64,000 bases of DNA, taken from NCBI GenBank assembly GCA_964248625.1, contig CAXTZG010000007.1, positions 3,901-67,900 of the forward strand, read 5' to 3'. The stretch comes from Lichenicola sp964248625 (GTDB lineage: Bacteria; Pseudomonadota; Alphaproteobacteria; Acetobacterales; Acetobacteraceae). The notes beneath the pieces are model-generated. The model did not search any database. It worked only from the letters and a program-made list of their open reading frames with translations, and had not been told where the DNA came from. Each line of letters starts with the position of its first letter. The first letter of the stretch is position 1. Of the stretch, positions 53,887 through 62,362 are shown in pieces. The translations under genes were made by a program, and so were the position numbers.

Positions 53887-54531
53887 ATGTCATCCCGCGT
53901 GCCGGTCGCGGTGCTGATCAGCGGCCGCGGCAGCAACATGACCGCGCTGGTCGAGGCCTGCCGGGACCCCGCCTTTCCGGCCGCGGTCGCGCTGGTGATC
54001 GCCAACAATCCGGACGCGGCCGGGCTGCGGTGGGCGGCCGCCGCCGGCATCCCGACGCTGGCGATCGACCACCGGGCCTATCCTCGCGACCGCGAGGCGC
54101 ATGAGCGCGCGATCGATGCGGCGCTGCAGGAGGCCGGGATCGCGCTGGTCTGCCTTGCGGGCTACATGCGGCTGCTCACCGCCTTCTTCACCGGGCGCTG
54201 GCAGGGCAGGATGCTGAACATCCATCCGAGCCTGCTGCCCGCCTTTCCCGGCCTGCATACGCATGAGCGGGCGCTGGCGGCGGGCGTCAAGCTGCATGGC
54301 TGCACGGTGCATCTGGTGACCGAGGTGATGGACGAGGGCCCGATCCTCGGCCAGGCTGCGATCCCGGTGCATCCCGACGACACGCCCGAAACGCTCGGCG
54401 CGCGCGTGCTGACACAGGAGCATCGCCTGTATCCGGCGGCGCTGGCGGCGCATCTCTCCGCCAGCGGGCTGGCGCCTCCCCCTGCCAGGCGCTGGGCGGC
54501 TGGGGACGAAGCAGGGCTGCTGAGCCTCTGA
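53887..54531 (+). CDS. purN: Phosphoribosylglycinamide formyltransferase PurN
   Basis: PurN transfers a formyl group from 10-formyltetrahydrofolate to GAR. The N-terminal LISGRGSNMTAL binds phosphate. The catalytic set Asn-His-Asp is visible in NIHPSLLPAFPG and VMDEGPILGQ, with HGCTVHLV between. The 214-residue length is normal. It is coupled to purM and ends 11 bases before the convergent glycosyltransferase. Confidence 0.96.
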   Translation: MSSRVPVAVLISGRGSNMTALVEACRDPAFPAAVALVIANNPDAAGLRWAAAAGIPTLAIDHRAYPRDREAHERAIDAALQEAGIALVCLAGYMRLLTAFFTGRWQGRMLNIHPSLLPAFPGLHTHERALAAGVKLHGCTVHLVTEVMDEGPILGQAAIPVHPDDTPETLGARVLTQEHRLYPAALAAHLSASGLAPPPARRWAAGDEAGLLSL

Positions 54532-54542
54532 GCCGGACGCCG

Positions 54543-55577
54543 CTATGGCAGACCGGACGCGATGTCCAGCAGTGACGCGGCAAAGCCCGCCGGGTCCTTG
54601 ATCCTGAAGTTCATGTGGAACCCGCGGCCGGGGCCGATCGGCTCGCAGCCGGCCTCGTCATACAGGTAGCGGGACCGGTTGCGGTTCGCCCGGTCGATCA
54701 GCACCTGGTTCACCCACATGTCGGGACCGTGCGAGACGATGAGTGCGGTCCGGCGGGGGAAGAAGACGCTGGTATGCAGGGCCGAGCCGGAGAAGCCCAT
54801 CATGATCGGATCGGATGCCCACAAGCCGATCTGCTGCTCGAGCGGCAGCGCCTCGGGAAACACGATATCGACCCCGTTCCGGCACAGAATCGTCGTGACC
54901 TCAGCCTCGTTGTCGACCGTGACGTTGCCGCCGGGCAGCCGCTCCTTGGACAGGTAGATCATGCGACGGGGCATGGCCCGATCGTGACGAATCGAGACCT
55001 GCCGGCCGACGGCGTTCATCATGTCGGCAAACACGTGATGCACCAGGCTCAGCTCCTCGAAAGGGCATGCCGCCACCTGGATGCGATCAAACCCGACCGG
55101 GCTCGCGCAGTGCAGGAAGTTCTCGTCCAGCAGGCCCAGGGCCGAAGTCAGCGTGCGGAAGAAGTCGTGGCGCATCAGCTCGTCCAGCGACGCCTGGCTG
55201 CTGAACACCACGCGGAGGTTCCGGCGCGAGAAGGCCGCGATCGCCCAGAGCCGGGCGAACGGCCCGATCAGGAAGTGTCCGTAATGCGGCTCGACATTGC
55301 CCATGTAGACGTAGTCGAAGGTCGGGTCCTGCGCCTTGCACTCCGGTCGCTCGGGACAGGCCAGCGAACTCTGGGGATGATGCAGCGAGTCCGGTCTCCC
55401 GGCATAGGGGATTGCTTCCGGAACCGCACGTCCGGACCGCTCGAACAGGCCCCAGCTCGGGCCATTGCCGGGCGGCATGAACACGACGTCCCGCACCTCG
55501 CGGACGCTCGGATGCGTCGGGATCACCAATGTCCTGCCGACGAAGTTCGTGCAGTCCTTCAATGCCACGATCGTCAC
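54543..55577 (-). CDS. GT61-family (DUF563) glycosyltransferase
   Basis: This DUF563/GT61-type glycosyltransferase has the family motifs NVEPHYGHFLIGPFARLW, MIYLSKERLPGG, a MGFSGSALHTSVFF segment in place of the usual G-A-gltN loop, and the C-terminal HMNFRIKD. No membrane helix is seen. The start is uncertain: GTG at 55577 (344 residues) precedes the first conserved-looking sequence, and another GTG lies at 55568. The frame stays open to 55835, but the extra residues are Arg/Ala-rich and not protein-like. It is divergent from the acetyltransferase gene across about 210 bases. Confidence 0.78.
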   Translation of the reverse strand: MTIVALKDCTNFVGRTLVIPTHPSVREVRDVVFMPPGNGPSWGLFERSGRAVPEAIPYAGRPDSLHHPQSSLACPERPECKAQDPTFDYVYMGNVEPHYGHFLIGPFARLWAIAAFSRRNLRVVFSSQASLDELMRHDFFRTLTSALGLLDENFLHCASPVGFDRIQVAACPFEELSLVHHVFADMMNAVGRQVSIRHDRAMPRRMIYLSKERLPGGNVTVDNEAEVTTILCRNGVDIVFPEALPLEQQIGLWASDPIMMGFSGSALHTSVFFPRRTALIVSHGPDMWVNQVLIDRANRNRSRYLYDEAGCEPIGPGRGFHMNFRIKDPAGFAASLLDIASGLP

Positions 55578-55791
55578 CCGAGATGTGCCTGACGATCCGC
55601 AGTGTCGCCAACGGGGTGGTGGCTGTCTACAGGGATCCGCCCGCATGCCGGCCCTGCCACGCCATGCTGCCGCACGGGAGGCGCGGCCAGGAGCTCGTGC
55701 CGACATCGGCAGTCCTGCGGCTCGCCGCATCTGCGTCTGGACGCAGCCATGTCGATCTGTCCTAATCCTGGCGGGATGCGAGTGGACGTCG

Positions 55792-56364
55792 ATGCTGGAG
55801 CCGCCATATCCGGGCCTGACCCGCGTCTGTCTCAAGCACGAGATCGAGCTTTATCGTTGGGATATCGGCCGTCACACCTATGGTCGTCCCAATGTCATGG
55901 AGAAGGGCCGCGCTCATCTGGAGATCGGCCACTTCACGTCGATGGCGGCGGTCACCATCGTGCTCGGCAACCATGACATCAGGAACGTCTCGACCTACCC
56001 GTTCGACGCCCTGCACGCTTGGTGGCCGGGTGCCGGCGACGCCGTCTGTCATACCGCACGGCCGGTCAGGATCGGGTCCGATGTCTGGATCTGCGAGAAC
56101 AGCATCATTCTGCCGGGCGCCGATATCGGGCACGGTGCGGTGATCGGCGCCGGCGCGGTGGTCTTCGGGACGATACCGCCCTATGCCGTGGTGTCGGGAA
56201 ATCCCGGCACCATCGCGAAGTACCGCTTTGAAGCCAGACAGATCGAGCGGCTGCTCGCCGGCGCCTGGTGGGACCTGCCGGACGAGACGATCAACGCGAT
56301 GCTTCCGCTGCTGGCATCGCACGACGTCGACGCGCTCCTCGCCCATATCGACAGTCTGGGCTGA
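55792..56364 (+). CDS. CatB/Vat-like hexapeptide O-acetyltransferase
   Basis: This is a 190-residue left-handed beta-helix acetyltransferase. The xenobiotic-acetyltransferase pattern is visible: HTYGRPNVMEKG, LEIGHFTSMAA, the catalytic-His segment VLGNHDIRNVSTYPF, then hexapeptide turns IGSDVWICENSIILPGA and IGAGAVVFGTIPPYAVVSGNPG. In a glycan cluster it more likely acetylates a sugar or polysaccharide than an antibiotic. The ATG at 55792 gives MLEPPYPGL; upstream sequence in this frame is not convincing. Confidence 0.83.
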   Translation: MLEPPYPGLTRVCLKHEIELYRWDIGRHTYGRPNVMEKGRAHLEIGHFTSMAAVTIVLGNHDIRNVSTYPFDALHAWWPGAGDAVCHTARPVRIGSDVWICENSIILPGADIGHGAVIGAGAVVFGTIPPYAVVSGNPGTIAKYRFEARQIERLLAGAWWDLPDETINAMLPLLASHDVDALLAHIDSLG

Positions 56365-56450
56365 GCGGACCGGGACGGCCCGCCGGATCGCCGCGGTCGC
56401 TGGCGCAGATGAAGGCCGGCATTATCCAATCGTTCCCCGACCTCGCAGGA

Positions 56451-58031
56451 TCAGGAATAGGAGGAGCCGGACAGGAGCTCCAGCGGAACGTTCCCAGCAA
56501 GCCGCGAAACCAGACGCAGATGCTCCTTCCGCCCCATCTGCCGGAGCACGATCTGCAACAGCGGCGCGGTCAATACGGGGCTGTGCTCGGCAAGCCAGGG
56601 TCCGAGTTCTGCCGCGGTGACGCCCTTGAGGACCAGCGAGAAATAGGCCTCGGCCATCTTTAGCACCGACCGCTCCAGTGCACCGGAGGCCGCATCGGGA
56701 AGAGTGTACATCTCCCAGGCCTGGGCTGACTTGCGATCGGCCGCGATGCGTCGCACGCCGCTGGCGAAGTCCGTCGGTTCGGCCGACAGGAAGCGAGAGG
56801 TTTCCGGCAGATGCAATGTCACCTGCCCATCGAGGGCAGCCGTGACGTGCAGGCGTATGACGGTGGCCGCCTGCCGGTCCCCGATGAGGCGGAGCGGTCG
56901 GCCCTTTTGCCCGACTGCGACCAGCAGGGCATCGGAAGGCACCGCGGGCGACCGGATCAGGAAGAGCGGTGGAAAGAGGCCGGGGTTGTCCGAGACGTGG
57001 ACCACGAGATCGGTCGATGGATCAAGCCTGATGTAACTGCCGAAGTGGGTCCTGATGGTGTGCACGGAAACCGCAGGCGGCGATGATATGTCCGGGGAAG
57101 TGGGCGGCGGGTCCGAAGCGATATCGGTGTCGGCGTGGTCCGTGCTGGGTCGACTCTCGGAATTCGGTCTCCGCAGGTGCTTTGCCAGCAAGGCGACCAG
57201 CATGGCGCTCGTTTCGTACTCGATCGTCGCCAGCGTCTCGAACATCGGTGTCAGGAGGTCCGGCAGCGTCCGGCCGCCTTCGCTGTTCCAGTCCTCGTTG
57301 CTCCACGAGCGGACATCGACCTGCGTATCGCGTCGCTTCCTCGCCCGGTCGATGAAATGCTCCATGCTCCGGCTCTGGAAATGCATCACGTGGGCGGTCT
57401 CGAAGGACGGCGTGCCTTTGATGATGCCGAGCGTGCTGCTCCACTCGAGCCTGCTCCCTTCCGCGTTGACATAGGCGGCCGGCTCGATGTCGAACCAGTG
57501 CACGTTGATCCAGGTGCTGCCGATCCGATCGGGCCGCACGAGCGACTTGACGTGCCGGTTGATCGCGAGATCCGCACCCGACCGTCTTGGGTAGGCCATC
57601 GGCGCCGGGAGGAGCGGTCTGAGAACATGACCGTTGTTGCCATGCAGACACCAGTTCAGGCCCACGCCGTCCGCTCCGGGAAACCGCGCCAGGAAGGTCG
57701 ATATGCTGGCGTCCGCCGACAACAGCAGGTATTCGTCCGCGTCCAGAAAGCATAGCCAGGAGAACTCGTCCTTCAATCGCGACAGCGCCTTCCTGTACTC
57801 CCTCTGCTGTCGCTCGTAGAAGAACGGGTGATCCTGGACCGCTGTCGAATACCTGACGTCGAAAGACCGACCTGCGGCCTTGACGAGCTGGTCGGTACCG
57901 TCGGTCGAGCCGTCATCGATCACGAAGATCGTGTCGAACCCGAGCGCAAGATGCCACGCCAGCCAGCCGGCGATATCGTGCACCTCATCCTTGACCACCA
58001 GCACCAGTCCGATCGGTCCGTCGACGCTCAT
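56451..58031 (-). CDS. Family-2-like glycosyltransferase with unknown C-terminal domain
   Basis: The N-terminal half (to about residue 270) is a GT-A fold of the Glyco_tranf_2_4/GT92-like type: VVKDEVHDIAGWLAWHLALG, FVIDDGSTDGT and the metal-binding LDADEYLLL. The middle contains MHFQSRSMEHFIDRARKR. The C-terminal 230 residues (after a Ser/Pro/Asp-rich linker) match nothing I know and include VRRIAADRKSAQAWEMY. At 526 residues it is longer than the usual single-domain enzyme. Its ATG overlaps the upstream glycosyltransferase stop by ATGA. Confidence 0.8.
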   Translation of the reverse strand: MSVDGPIGLVLVVKDEVHDIAGWLAWHLALGFDTIFVIDDGSTDGTDQLVKAAGRSFDVRYSTAVQDHPFFYERQQREYRKALSRLKDEFSWLCFLDADEYLLLSADASISTFLARFPGADGVGLNWCLHGNNGHVLRPLLPAPMAYPRRSGADLAINRHVKSLVRPDRIGSTWINVHWFDIEPAAYVNAEGSRLEWSSTLGIIKGTPSFETAHVMHFQSRSMEHFIDRARKRRDTQVDVRSWSNEDWNSEGGRTLPDLLTPMFETLATIEYETSAMLVALLAKHLRRPNSESRPSTDHADTDIASDPPPTSPDISSPPAVSVHTIRTHFGSYIRLDPSTDLVVHVSDNPGLFPPLFLIRSPAVPSDALLVAVGQKGRPLRLIGDRQAATVIRLHVTAALDGQVTLHLPETSRFLSAEPTDFASGVRRIAADRKSAQAWEMYTLPDAASGALERSVLKMAEAYFSLVLKGVTAAELGPWLAEHSPVLTAPLLQIVLRQMGRKEHLRLVSRLAGNVPLELLSGSSYS

Positions 58032-59218
58032 TTCGCCGAGCCTCCGCCTGCGGACGCGCCGGCTGGGGGGCGCCGTGACCGGGCCGGCTGCCTCTTCGGC
58101 GGGAGGAGCGGCGGTGGTGTGCCGGACGTGTCGTCCGCCGCCGCCGCCCGCCCTTTCTGGATCAGGCGCGCGTCGCCACCCGGCGTGTCCGGTCCGTCGG
58201 GGGATGTCGCCGAGAGCGGGCGGCCCTCGCCGTGCCCGAACCTGATAAAGTGCATCAGCGGCGTCGACGAACTTCCGGCGACATCCGGATTTGCCGCAAC
58301 ATAGTCCTTGGCATCGAACGCAACCTCGCCTATCGCGCAGGAGCCTGCCGGTCGGTGCGGGAAACGAACGACCGTTCCACCAGCAGATTCGAGCGGATGG
58401 GCGGTCGAGGCCGAGGCAAGGTCCGGCCAAGTCGCGGCCAGCGAGACCAGCAGCCGCACGAACGCGCCGAACCAGACCGTGACCACCGTCTCGTACTTAC
58501 CGAGAAACTGCTCCTCGGTGAGCACGAAATGATTGATCAGGTGAGATCCCGGCCCGACATAGGCTTTCACCGCGTCACGGTCCTCGACATCGACAAAATG
58601 CGCGAGCTTGCGCTTGGCATGCTCGAGCGTCATCAGATAGGACTTGTTGTGCAGGTGAACATAGGCCAGATGCGTCTCGCGCCTGCCGGGTACGGCTCTC
58701 GATCTCGGCTCGTGAAAACCGTGATCGAGAAACTCGATCGATCGGCTTGGGAAGAATCCCTTGCGGTATAATTCCGGCCGGAACCAGCCCGGCTGCGCCG
58801 GCACGTTGTAGAGCGACCATTCGATGCCGATCGCCTGCCGGCTACCGATCAGGCTGTCCAGATAGTCATGGATCGTCTGGCGGTCGCAGGACAGGCCGTG
58901 AGGCGTGAAGACGGCCAGGAACTCGTCGCAGTCGAGCGGTATGGCAAAGTCGTAGTCCAGATCGTGATCCCAGGAGCGGATGACGTTCGCGAAGTGGAAT
59001 CCCTTGCCTTCGAAGTCCTCGACGCGGTCGAACCCCCAATAGATCCGGCTCCCCAACGCCTCATACTTCTTCAAGGTCGCAATCACGTCGGGATTCATCG
59101 ACCGGTTATCGAAGACCGACAGGCTGTCGAAGCCGAACAGGTGGCCGTAATATCTGAACCAGCTGTCGAGCAACGTGTCCTCGTCACGCTGCATCATGAC
59201 GCATCTCACTACAGCCAT
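58028..59218 (-). CDS. GT92-like glycosyltransferase carrying one repeat unit
   Basis: This GT-A enzyme of the Glyco_tranf_2_4 type has VRCVMMQRDEDTLLDSWFRY, SLSVFDNRS and the metal motif IPLDCDEFLAV. YVHLHNKSYLMTLEHAKRKL and YVGPGSHLINHF are further family-like segments. Near the C-terminus one copy of the repeat FDAKDYVAANPDV...PLMHFIRFGHGEGRPL appears, then a Pro/Arg/Ala-rich tail of about 50 residues. The ATG at 59218 is chosen because GGCGGGGCAG precedes it; 59248 is an alternative. It is coupled to the next glycosyltransferase by ATGA. Confidence 0.82.
   Translation of the reverse strand: MAVVRCVMMQRDEDTLLDSWFRYYGHLFGFDSLSVFDNRSMNPDVIATLKKYEALGSRIYWGFDRVEDFEGKGFHFANVIRSWDHDLDYDFAIPLDCDEFLAVFTPHGLSCDRQTIHDYLDSLIGSRQAIGIEWSLYNVPAQPGWFRPELYRKGFFPSRSIEFLDHGFHEPRSRAVPGRRETHLAYVHLHNKSYLMTLEHAKRKLAHFVDVEDRDAVKAYVGPGSHLINHFVLTEEQFLGKYETVVTVWFGAFVRLLVSLAATWPDLASASTAHPLESAGGTVVRFPHRPAGSCAIGEVAFDAKDYVAANPDVAGSSSTPLMHFIRFGHGEGRPLSATSPDGPDTPGGDARLIQKGRAAAADDTSGTPPPLLPPKRQPARSRRPPAGASAGGGSAK
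58213..58318 (-). repeat. Single copy of the glycosyltransferase repeat unit
   Basis: The encoded 35 residues match the unit repeated ten times in the protein at 22657-25260: FDxxxYxxxxPDV, then PLxHFxxxGxxEGRPL. It sits after the catalytic domain, whereas the ten-copy array sits before its catalytic domain. Confidence 0.75.
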
Positions 59219-59433
59219 CTGCCCCGCCAGTTTCGGCCATCGTTCCATGGCAGGCTAGGCCAGTTTGCGGCGGATTGCCAAAGCCTGCGATATCGTCGCC
59301 GAACTGCGCCGTTGTCGCGTGTATCGCCGCCTGTGACGGGGGTGGTCGAAGTCGACGGACAGCGTCCGGTCTCGCCGGCCTGTCACAAGTTGCCTATGAT
59401 GGTGGGCGTTTCGGGAAAGACACGATCGTGACG

Positions 59434-60456
59434 ATGGTTCGACTGGCAGGGGGCGGTCTTCTGGCCATGATGGGACTGTTCCAGGCCCATGCGTATGGCC
59501 AGTGCCGGCAGCCTGCGGCGACGGTCTATGTCGGAGCCATCATTGGGGCAGGCCAGCTGGCCGACCCACGCGCGACGGCGGCGATCAGAGGCAGCGGCGC
59601 TGCCTCGTTCTATCTGACCAGCTATGCCCTGACGCAGGTCCCGGGTCTCGACCTGTCCGCGATCAGGCGCGTCTGGACAGGTCGCGCGCCCGGGGTCATC
59701 GAGGTCGGCACCGATCCGCGCAACATGCCCGATATCGCCAGATCGTTCTCGGCGTATCTGACGCCGCAAAACGGCTGGACATGGGGGCCCGTAAAAGGGA
59801 CGGCGTGGCCGGAGATCCTGGCCGGCGCGAAATGGTCGCCGCAGATCGCCCTGCTCAACAGCTTCGTCATGGGCACCACAGATCGTCGGGACGATCCCTA
59901 TTACCTGATGAACAAGGCGGCCATCGCCGATGTCAAGGCGCGCGCGCGCTCGATCCGATATGTCCTGCCCTATCTGACGCCGAACATGTCGACGATCAGC
60001 AGGGCGGCCGGCAACGCCGACTGGCTCGGCACCTATTGGGGCGAGTATCGCGCACTGGCCGTGTCGGCGGGCGGTCTCGGCCTCGACACGCCGGCGAACT
60101 ACTTCGTCCATGTGCGGGAGCAGGCATACCGCGATGTCGTGGTGCAGCAGATCAAGTGGGCGCGCGAGAACAGGCTGATCTCCGAGGTGCTGCTGTCGCC
60201 CTACGACATGAAGGCGCTGCCGGGCACGACGCCGCAGGTGCAGCCCGATTCGGGTTTCGCCGAAGCGGTCCGGGACGAGACCCGCTACCTGCACGCCCAT
60301 GGTGCCGATCCGACGATCTACGTCGTGACCAACTATTCCGAAGCGACGACCAACGAGCCGGACCAGGGTGGCGGCGACGAGACCATCGATGCCGTGGCTC
60401 TGTGGCTGACGAGGAACGCCTCCGTCAGCCCATGGCCAGCCGCATGCCGGAACTGA
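59434..60456 (+). CDS. Secreted protein of unknown function
   Basis: This 340-residue protein has a clear signal peptide (VRLAGGGLLAMMGLFQAHAYG) and no further membrane helix. I recognise no family. Segments such as WTGRAPGVIEVGTDP, ARSIRYVLPYLTPN, ARENRLISEVLLSPYD and DPTIYVVTNYSEA recur with the spacing of a beta/alpha barrel, so a glycosidase-like or lyase-like fold is possible. It is divergent from the glycosyltransferase pair, in keeping with a glycan role. The ATG at 59434 is used; a GTG six bases upstream is equally possible. Confidence 0.6.
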   Translation: MVRLAGGGLLAMMGLFQAHAYGQCRQPAATVYVGAIIGAGQLADPRATAAIRGSGAASFYLTSYALTQVPGLDLSAIRRVWTGRAPGVIEVGTDPRNMPDIARSFSAYLTPQNGWTWGPVKGTAWPEILAGAKWSPQIALLNSFVMGTTDRRDDPYYLMNKAAIADVKARARSIRYVLPYLTPNMSTISRAAGNADWLGTYWGEYRALAVSAGGLGLDTPANYFVHVREQAYRDVVVQQIKWARENRLISEVLLSPYDMKALPGTTPQVQPDSGFAEAVRDETRYLHAHGADPTIYVVTNYSEATTNEPDQGGGDETIDAVALWLTRNASVSPWPAACRN

Positions 60457-60507
60457 GCCTCATGATCGACATCGCGATAATCGGCGTCGAGACGCCACGG
60501 CCGCCGG

Positions 60508-61767
60508 TCAGGCCCTGCGCCGTCCCGGGTCCCGCCGCCGCAGTCCAAGCGCGGCGCCCACGCAGAGCAGGTTCACCAGCGCCAGATACCAGGCGGGCGA
60601 GACCGGGTCGCCGGTCCAGTGGATCAGGCTGGTGAAGACGATCTGCGCGGTGCCGCCGAACAGCGAGATGCCGACCGCATAGAGCGTGCCGAAGCCGGTG
60701 GTGCGGACAGCGGGGGGGAAAAGCTCGCACAGCAGCACGATCGAGGCGGCAAAGCTGCCGACCTGCAGCACGGCGATGATGGCGGTGACGGCAGCGAACA
60801 TCCAGGCATCGGGGTGGAGATGCAGCAGCCACAGCATCGGCACGATGCCCAGCGCCAGCGCCAGCCGCGGCAGGATGATGACCGGGAAGCGCCCGGCGCG
60901 GTCGGCGAGATAACCGCCGGCCAGTGCGGCTGCGGCACCGAACGAGCCTGCGATCACCGTGCCGAGCAGGGCGATGCCGGACGGCAGCCGCAGCGCGGTC
61001 AGGGCGTAGGTGGTGATGTAGTTCAGGAAATACTGGCTGACCGTGCCGGCGATCAGCAGCATCAGCCCGTAGAGCAGCGGCAGCGGGCCGACCGAGACCA
61101 GCAGCGCGAAGCGGCTGGTCGTCGCGGCCGGCAGCGGCGTGACCGTCTCGTCGCCCAGCCCGCGACGCAGGGCGAAGCCCACCGGCACCACCAGCACGCC
61201 CAGCGCGAACGGCACCCGCCAGCCCCAGTCGTCCATGCCCTCGGGGCCGAGCAGCGTGGATGCGCCGTAGCCGACCAGGCCGGCGGCGACGGAAGACAGG
61301 CACTGGCTGGCCGACTGCCAGGACGCGAACAGCCCGGCGCGGCCGGGCGGGGCGTTCTCGAGCAGGTAGGTGGTGGCGGGACCGGTCTCGGCGCCCCAGG
61401 CGAGGCCCTGGATCAGGCGCGCCACCACCAGCAGGATGGGGGCGGCGACGCCGATGCTGCGGTAGCCGGGCAGCACGGCGATCATCAGGCTGCCGAGCCC
61501 CATCAGGCCGAGCGAGACCAGCATGCCGAGCCGGCGGCCGTTCCGGTCCGCCAGCAGCCCGACGAGCACGGCGCCGAGCGGGCGGGTGACGAAGCCGATA
61601 CCGAATGTCGCCACCGACAGCAGCAGGCTGACGAACGGATCGTGCGACGGGAAGAACGCCCGGCCGATCATCACGGCAAAGGTGCCGTAGGCGGCGAAGT
61701 CGAACACCTCGATGGTGTTGCCGATCACCGCCGCCGCGATCTTCGGGCGGCGGCGGTTGGCGGGCAT
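60508..61767 (-). CDS. MFS transporter, metabolite:proton symporter type
   Basis: This major-facilitator protein of 419 residues has 12 predicted helices. It begins AAAVIGNTIEVFDFAAYGTFAVMIG and has the loop 2-3 motif GLLADRNGRRLGM, GAETGPATTYL and the second-half motif GGYLADRAGRFPV. This pattern fits the metabolite:H+ symporter group that takes up dicarboxylates, betaine or shikimate. The substrate is not predictable. It lies 50 bases after ndk on the same strand. Confidence 0.87.
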   Translation of the reverse strand: MPANRRRPKIAAAVIGNTIEVFDFAAYGTFAVMIGRAFFPSHDPFVSLLLSVATFGIGFVTRPLGAVLVGLLADRNGRRLGMLVSLGLMGLGSLMIAVLPGYRSIGVAAPILLVVARLIQGLAWGAETGPATTYLLENAPPGRAGLFASWQSASQCLSSVAAGLVGYGASTLLGPEGMDDWGWRVPFALGVLVVPVGFALRRGLGDETVTPLPAATTSRFALLVSVGPLPLLYGLMLLIAGTVSQYFLNYITTYALTALRLPSGIALLGTVIAGSFGAAAALAGGYLADRAGRFPVIILPRLALALGIVPMLWLLHLHPDAWMFAAVTAIIAVLQVGSFAASIVLLCELFPPAVRTTGFGTLYAVGISLFGGTAQIVFTSLIHWTGDPVSPAWYLALVNLLCVGAALGLRRRDPGRRRA

Positions 61768-61817
61768 CGCGCCCTCGGCGGCACCCGCCGATGGTGCGGG
61801 TGCGGCCGCCGCCTGGA

Positions 61818-62240
61818 TCAGGGCAGGATCTCGGTGCCGGCAAAGAAGAACGCGATCTCGGTCGCGGCGTTCTCGGCGCTGTCCGAGCCATGCACGGAGT
61901 TCGCCTCGATGCTTTCGGCGAACTGCGCGCGAACGGTGTGCGGCTCTGCCTTCTTCGGGTCGGTGGCGCCCATCACGTCGCGATGCTTCAGCACGGCCCC
62001 CTCGCCTTCCAGCACCTGCACCACCACCGGCGCCGAGGTCATCGAGGACACCAGGCTGCCATAGAACGGGCGCTCCTTGTGCACCGCATAGAACGCCCCC
62101 GCCTGCGCGTCGGAAAGCCGGATGCGCTTCTGCGCCACGATCGCCAGCCCCGCCTCCTCGAACAGGGCATTGATCTTGCCCGTGAGGTTGCGGCGGGTCG
62201 CGTCGGGCTTGAGGATCGACAGGGTGCGCTCGATGGCCAT
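61818..62240 (-). CDS. ndk: Nucleoside diphosphate kinase
   Basis: Ndk equilibrates nucleoside di- and triphosphates through a phosphohistidine. The active-site His117 is in NSVHGSDS. The N-terminus reads ERTLSILKPDATRRN and the nucleotide loop MGATDPKKAEPHTVR is intact. At 140 residues it has the standard length. The ATG at 62240 is chosen; the frame is open further upstream but without family support. Confidence 0.97.
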   Translation of the reverse strand: MAIERTLSILKPDATRRNLTGKINALFEEAGLAIVAQKRIRLSDAQAGAFYAVHKERPFYGSLVSSMTSAPVVVQVLEGEGAVLKHRDVMGATDPKKAEPHTVRAQFAESIEANSVHGSDSAENAATEIAFFFAGTEILP

Positions 62241-62362
62241 GGGAGGTCTCCGTGTAGGATGCTGGCGGCTGGTCGGATTGCGCGCGGGCTTTAGAGCAAA
62301 AACGCCGCGCCCGCCACTGCACGCACTGCTAGAACACGCCACACGAACGGAGCACCAACCGC

